A stretch of 64,000 nt of DNA from Lichenicoccus sp965213775 (GTDB lineage: Bacteria > Pseudomonadota > Alphaproteobacteria > Acetobacterales > Acetobacteraceae). The stretch is taken from positions 372,001-436,000 of the forward strand of contig CBDCAC010000004.1 of assembly GCA_965213775.1 (NCBI GenBank). Direction: 5' to 3'. Shown in pieces: positions 63,404 to 64,000 of the stretch. Both the position numbers and the translations under genes were made by a program. The notes under the pieces are model-generated. The model did no database searches, was not told where the DNA came from, and was given only the letters and a program-made list of their open reading frames with translations. Each line of letters begins with the position of its first letter. Within the stretch, counting starts at the first letter, position 1.

Positions 63404-63470
63404 GAAGTCTGGGTTTTCAGAGGCTCGCCTTGGATGGGGTCAAGCGGCAAAGCCCCTTGCCTCAAGCCTG

Positions 63471-63887
63471 CTAGAGCATCTCCGCGGTGGCCGGGTCAGG
63501 CACCCCGTCGAAGTAGCGATCCAGGGCCTCGCGGAACACCGCGCCGGGCGCGACGGCGGCGAACAAGGTCATCGACGAGCGGAACTTGAGGTGGTCCGGC
63601 TGGCCGAAGATCTGCTCCGCCGAGCGGCCCTCGATCCGGTTGACCAGCTCGCTGCACGCGATCAGCCGCGGCCCCAACAGCGGGTGGGCCAGGTAGGCCC
63701 GCGCCTCGTGGCTGGAGGCGATGGCGTAGCGGCGCGCGGTCGCGCTGTGGCCGAGGCCGCTCAGCTGCGGGAAGACGAACCACATCCAGTGGCTGCGCTT
63801 GCGGCCCTGACCCAGCTCCTGCTGGACCTGGGCGAGCACCGGCGCCTGCGCCTCGACGAAGCGGTCGAGATCGAACGGGTCTGGCAT
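63471..63887 (-). CDS. DUF1810 family protein
   Basis: This is a cytoplasmic 138-aa protein. It matches the DUF1810 pattern throughout: DPFDLDRFVEAQ, ELGQGRKRSHWMWFVFPQLSGLGHSATARRYAI, HPLLGPRLIACSELV and LKFRSSMTLFAAVAP. Function in this family is unknown. It converges on the acyl-CoA ligase gene and lies 27 bases downstream of the YihY gene, on the same strand, so these two may be co-transcribed. Confidence 0.88.
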   Translation of the reverse strand: MPDPFDLDRFVEAQAPVLAQVQQELGQGRKRSHWMWFVFPQLSGLGHSATARRYAIASSHEARAYLAHPLLGPRLIACSELVNRIEGRSAEQIFGQPDHLKFRSSMTLFAAVAPGAVFREALDRYFDGVPDPATAEML

Positions 63888-63914
63888 CGGCTCCTCCTGC
63901 TGCGGGTGCGACGG

Positions 63915-64000
63915 TCATGGAGCCGTGCGCGCACCGGCCTTGGAATGGCTGCCGTGACGCTTGGCGAAGGCCTTGGTGAACTCGGCGCCGAACAGGAAGA
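63915..64000 (-). CDS. YihY/virulence factor BrkB family membrane protein, C-terminal end
   Basis: Only the last 27 residues are inside the window. They read FLFGAEFTKAFAKRHGSHSKAG and then a short tail. FxFGAEFTK-A-A-RHGS is the characteristic C-terminus of the YihY/BrkB family of inner-membrane proteins (formerly called ribonuclease BN). The rest of the gene lies beyond base 64000. It is followed by the DUF1810 gene on the same strand. Confidence 0.75.
   Translation of the reverse strand, partial: FLFGAEFTKAFAKRHGSHSKAGARTAP

Overview
The window looks like chromosomal DNA of a GC-rich alphaproteobacterium, most likely of the family Acetobacteraceae. The support is an alphaproteobacterial set of genes and sites (flbT, flaF, an ECF sigma factor with an NrsF-type anti-sigma factor, CtrA-type TTAA-N7-TTAA boxes), an Acetobacter-like cyoABCD quinol oxidase, and the 16S-tRNA-Ile-tRNA-Ala-23S rRNA order. 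The genus cannot be fixed by eye. I see no insertion sequence, prophage, integrase or CRISPR array.

Layout: 1-3.9 kb is an rRNA operon on the minus strand, with the 23S gene cut by the window edge, two spacer tRNAs and a recognisable promoter. 3.9-7.8 kb holds clpB with a likely heat-shock promoter, and a peroxiredoxin-like/2-oxoglutarate oxygenase fusion. 7.8-12.3 kb is a flagellin module: a CtrA box, flbT, flagellin, flaF and a TPR-glycosyltransferase that may glycosylate flagellin. 12.4-18.8 kb carries a polytopic membrane protein, a sigF-nrsF pair with its own predicted sigma-F promoter, an FMN-binding oxidase-like protein, an OpgC-type membrane protein and two small genes. 18.9-22.8 kb holds an EAL phosphodiesterase and a secreted GDSL esterase with a glycine-rich tail. 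22.9-27 kb is cyoABCD.

27.3-41.7 kb is the most interesting stretch. A PfkB kinase and a SIS-domain protein face a DeoR regulator. The regulator is followed by a tightly overlapping operon: a dipeptide-type ABC importer (five genes), an Asp/Glu/hydantoin-type racemase, a TRZ/ATZ-type amidohydrolase and a PuuE-like deacetylase. A TonB-dependent receptor comes next. Together these look like uptake and breakdown of a specific nitrogen-containing, perhaps glycosylated, compound that I cannot name. TTCGAA-containing repeats flank the operon on both sides.

41.7-49.8 kb is looser: gene-poor stretches with small membrane proteins, a DUF1192 protein, an orphan 1-phosphofructokinase, a LamG/five-bladed-propeller lipoprotein, a cytochrome b561 and a family 2 glycosyltransferase. 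49.9-60.6 kb is a complete glycolate/glyoxylate operon (gcl-hyi-glxR-ttuD-glcDEF-permease) opposite an IclR regulator. It converts glycolate through glyoxylate and tartronate semialdehyde to 2-phosphoglycerate. An acyl-CoA ligase, a DUF1810 protein and the tail of a YihY/BrkB membrane protein close the window.

An interspersed double-hairpin repeat occurs at least four times (10.5, 18.8, 22.8 and 63.4 kb), three of them between convergent genes.
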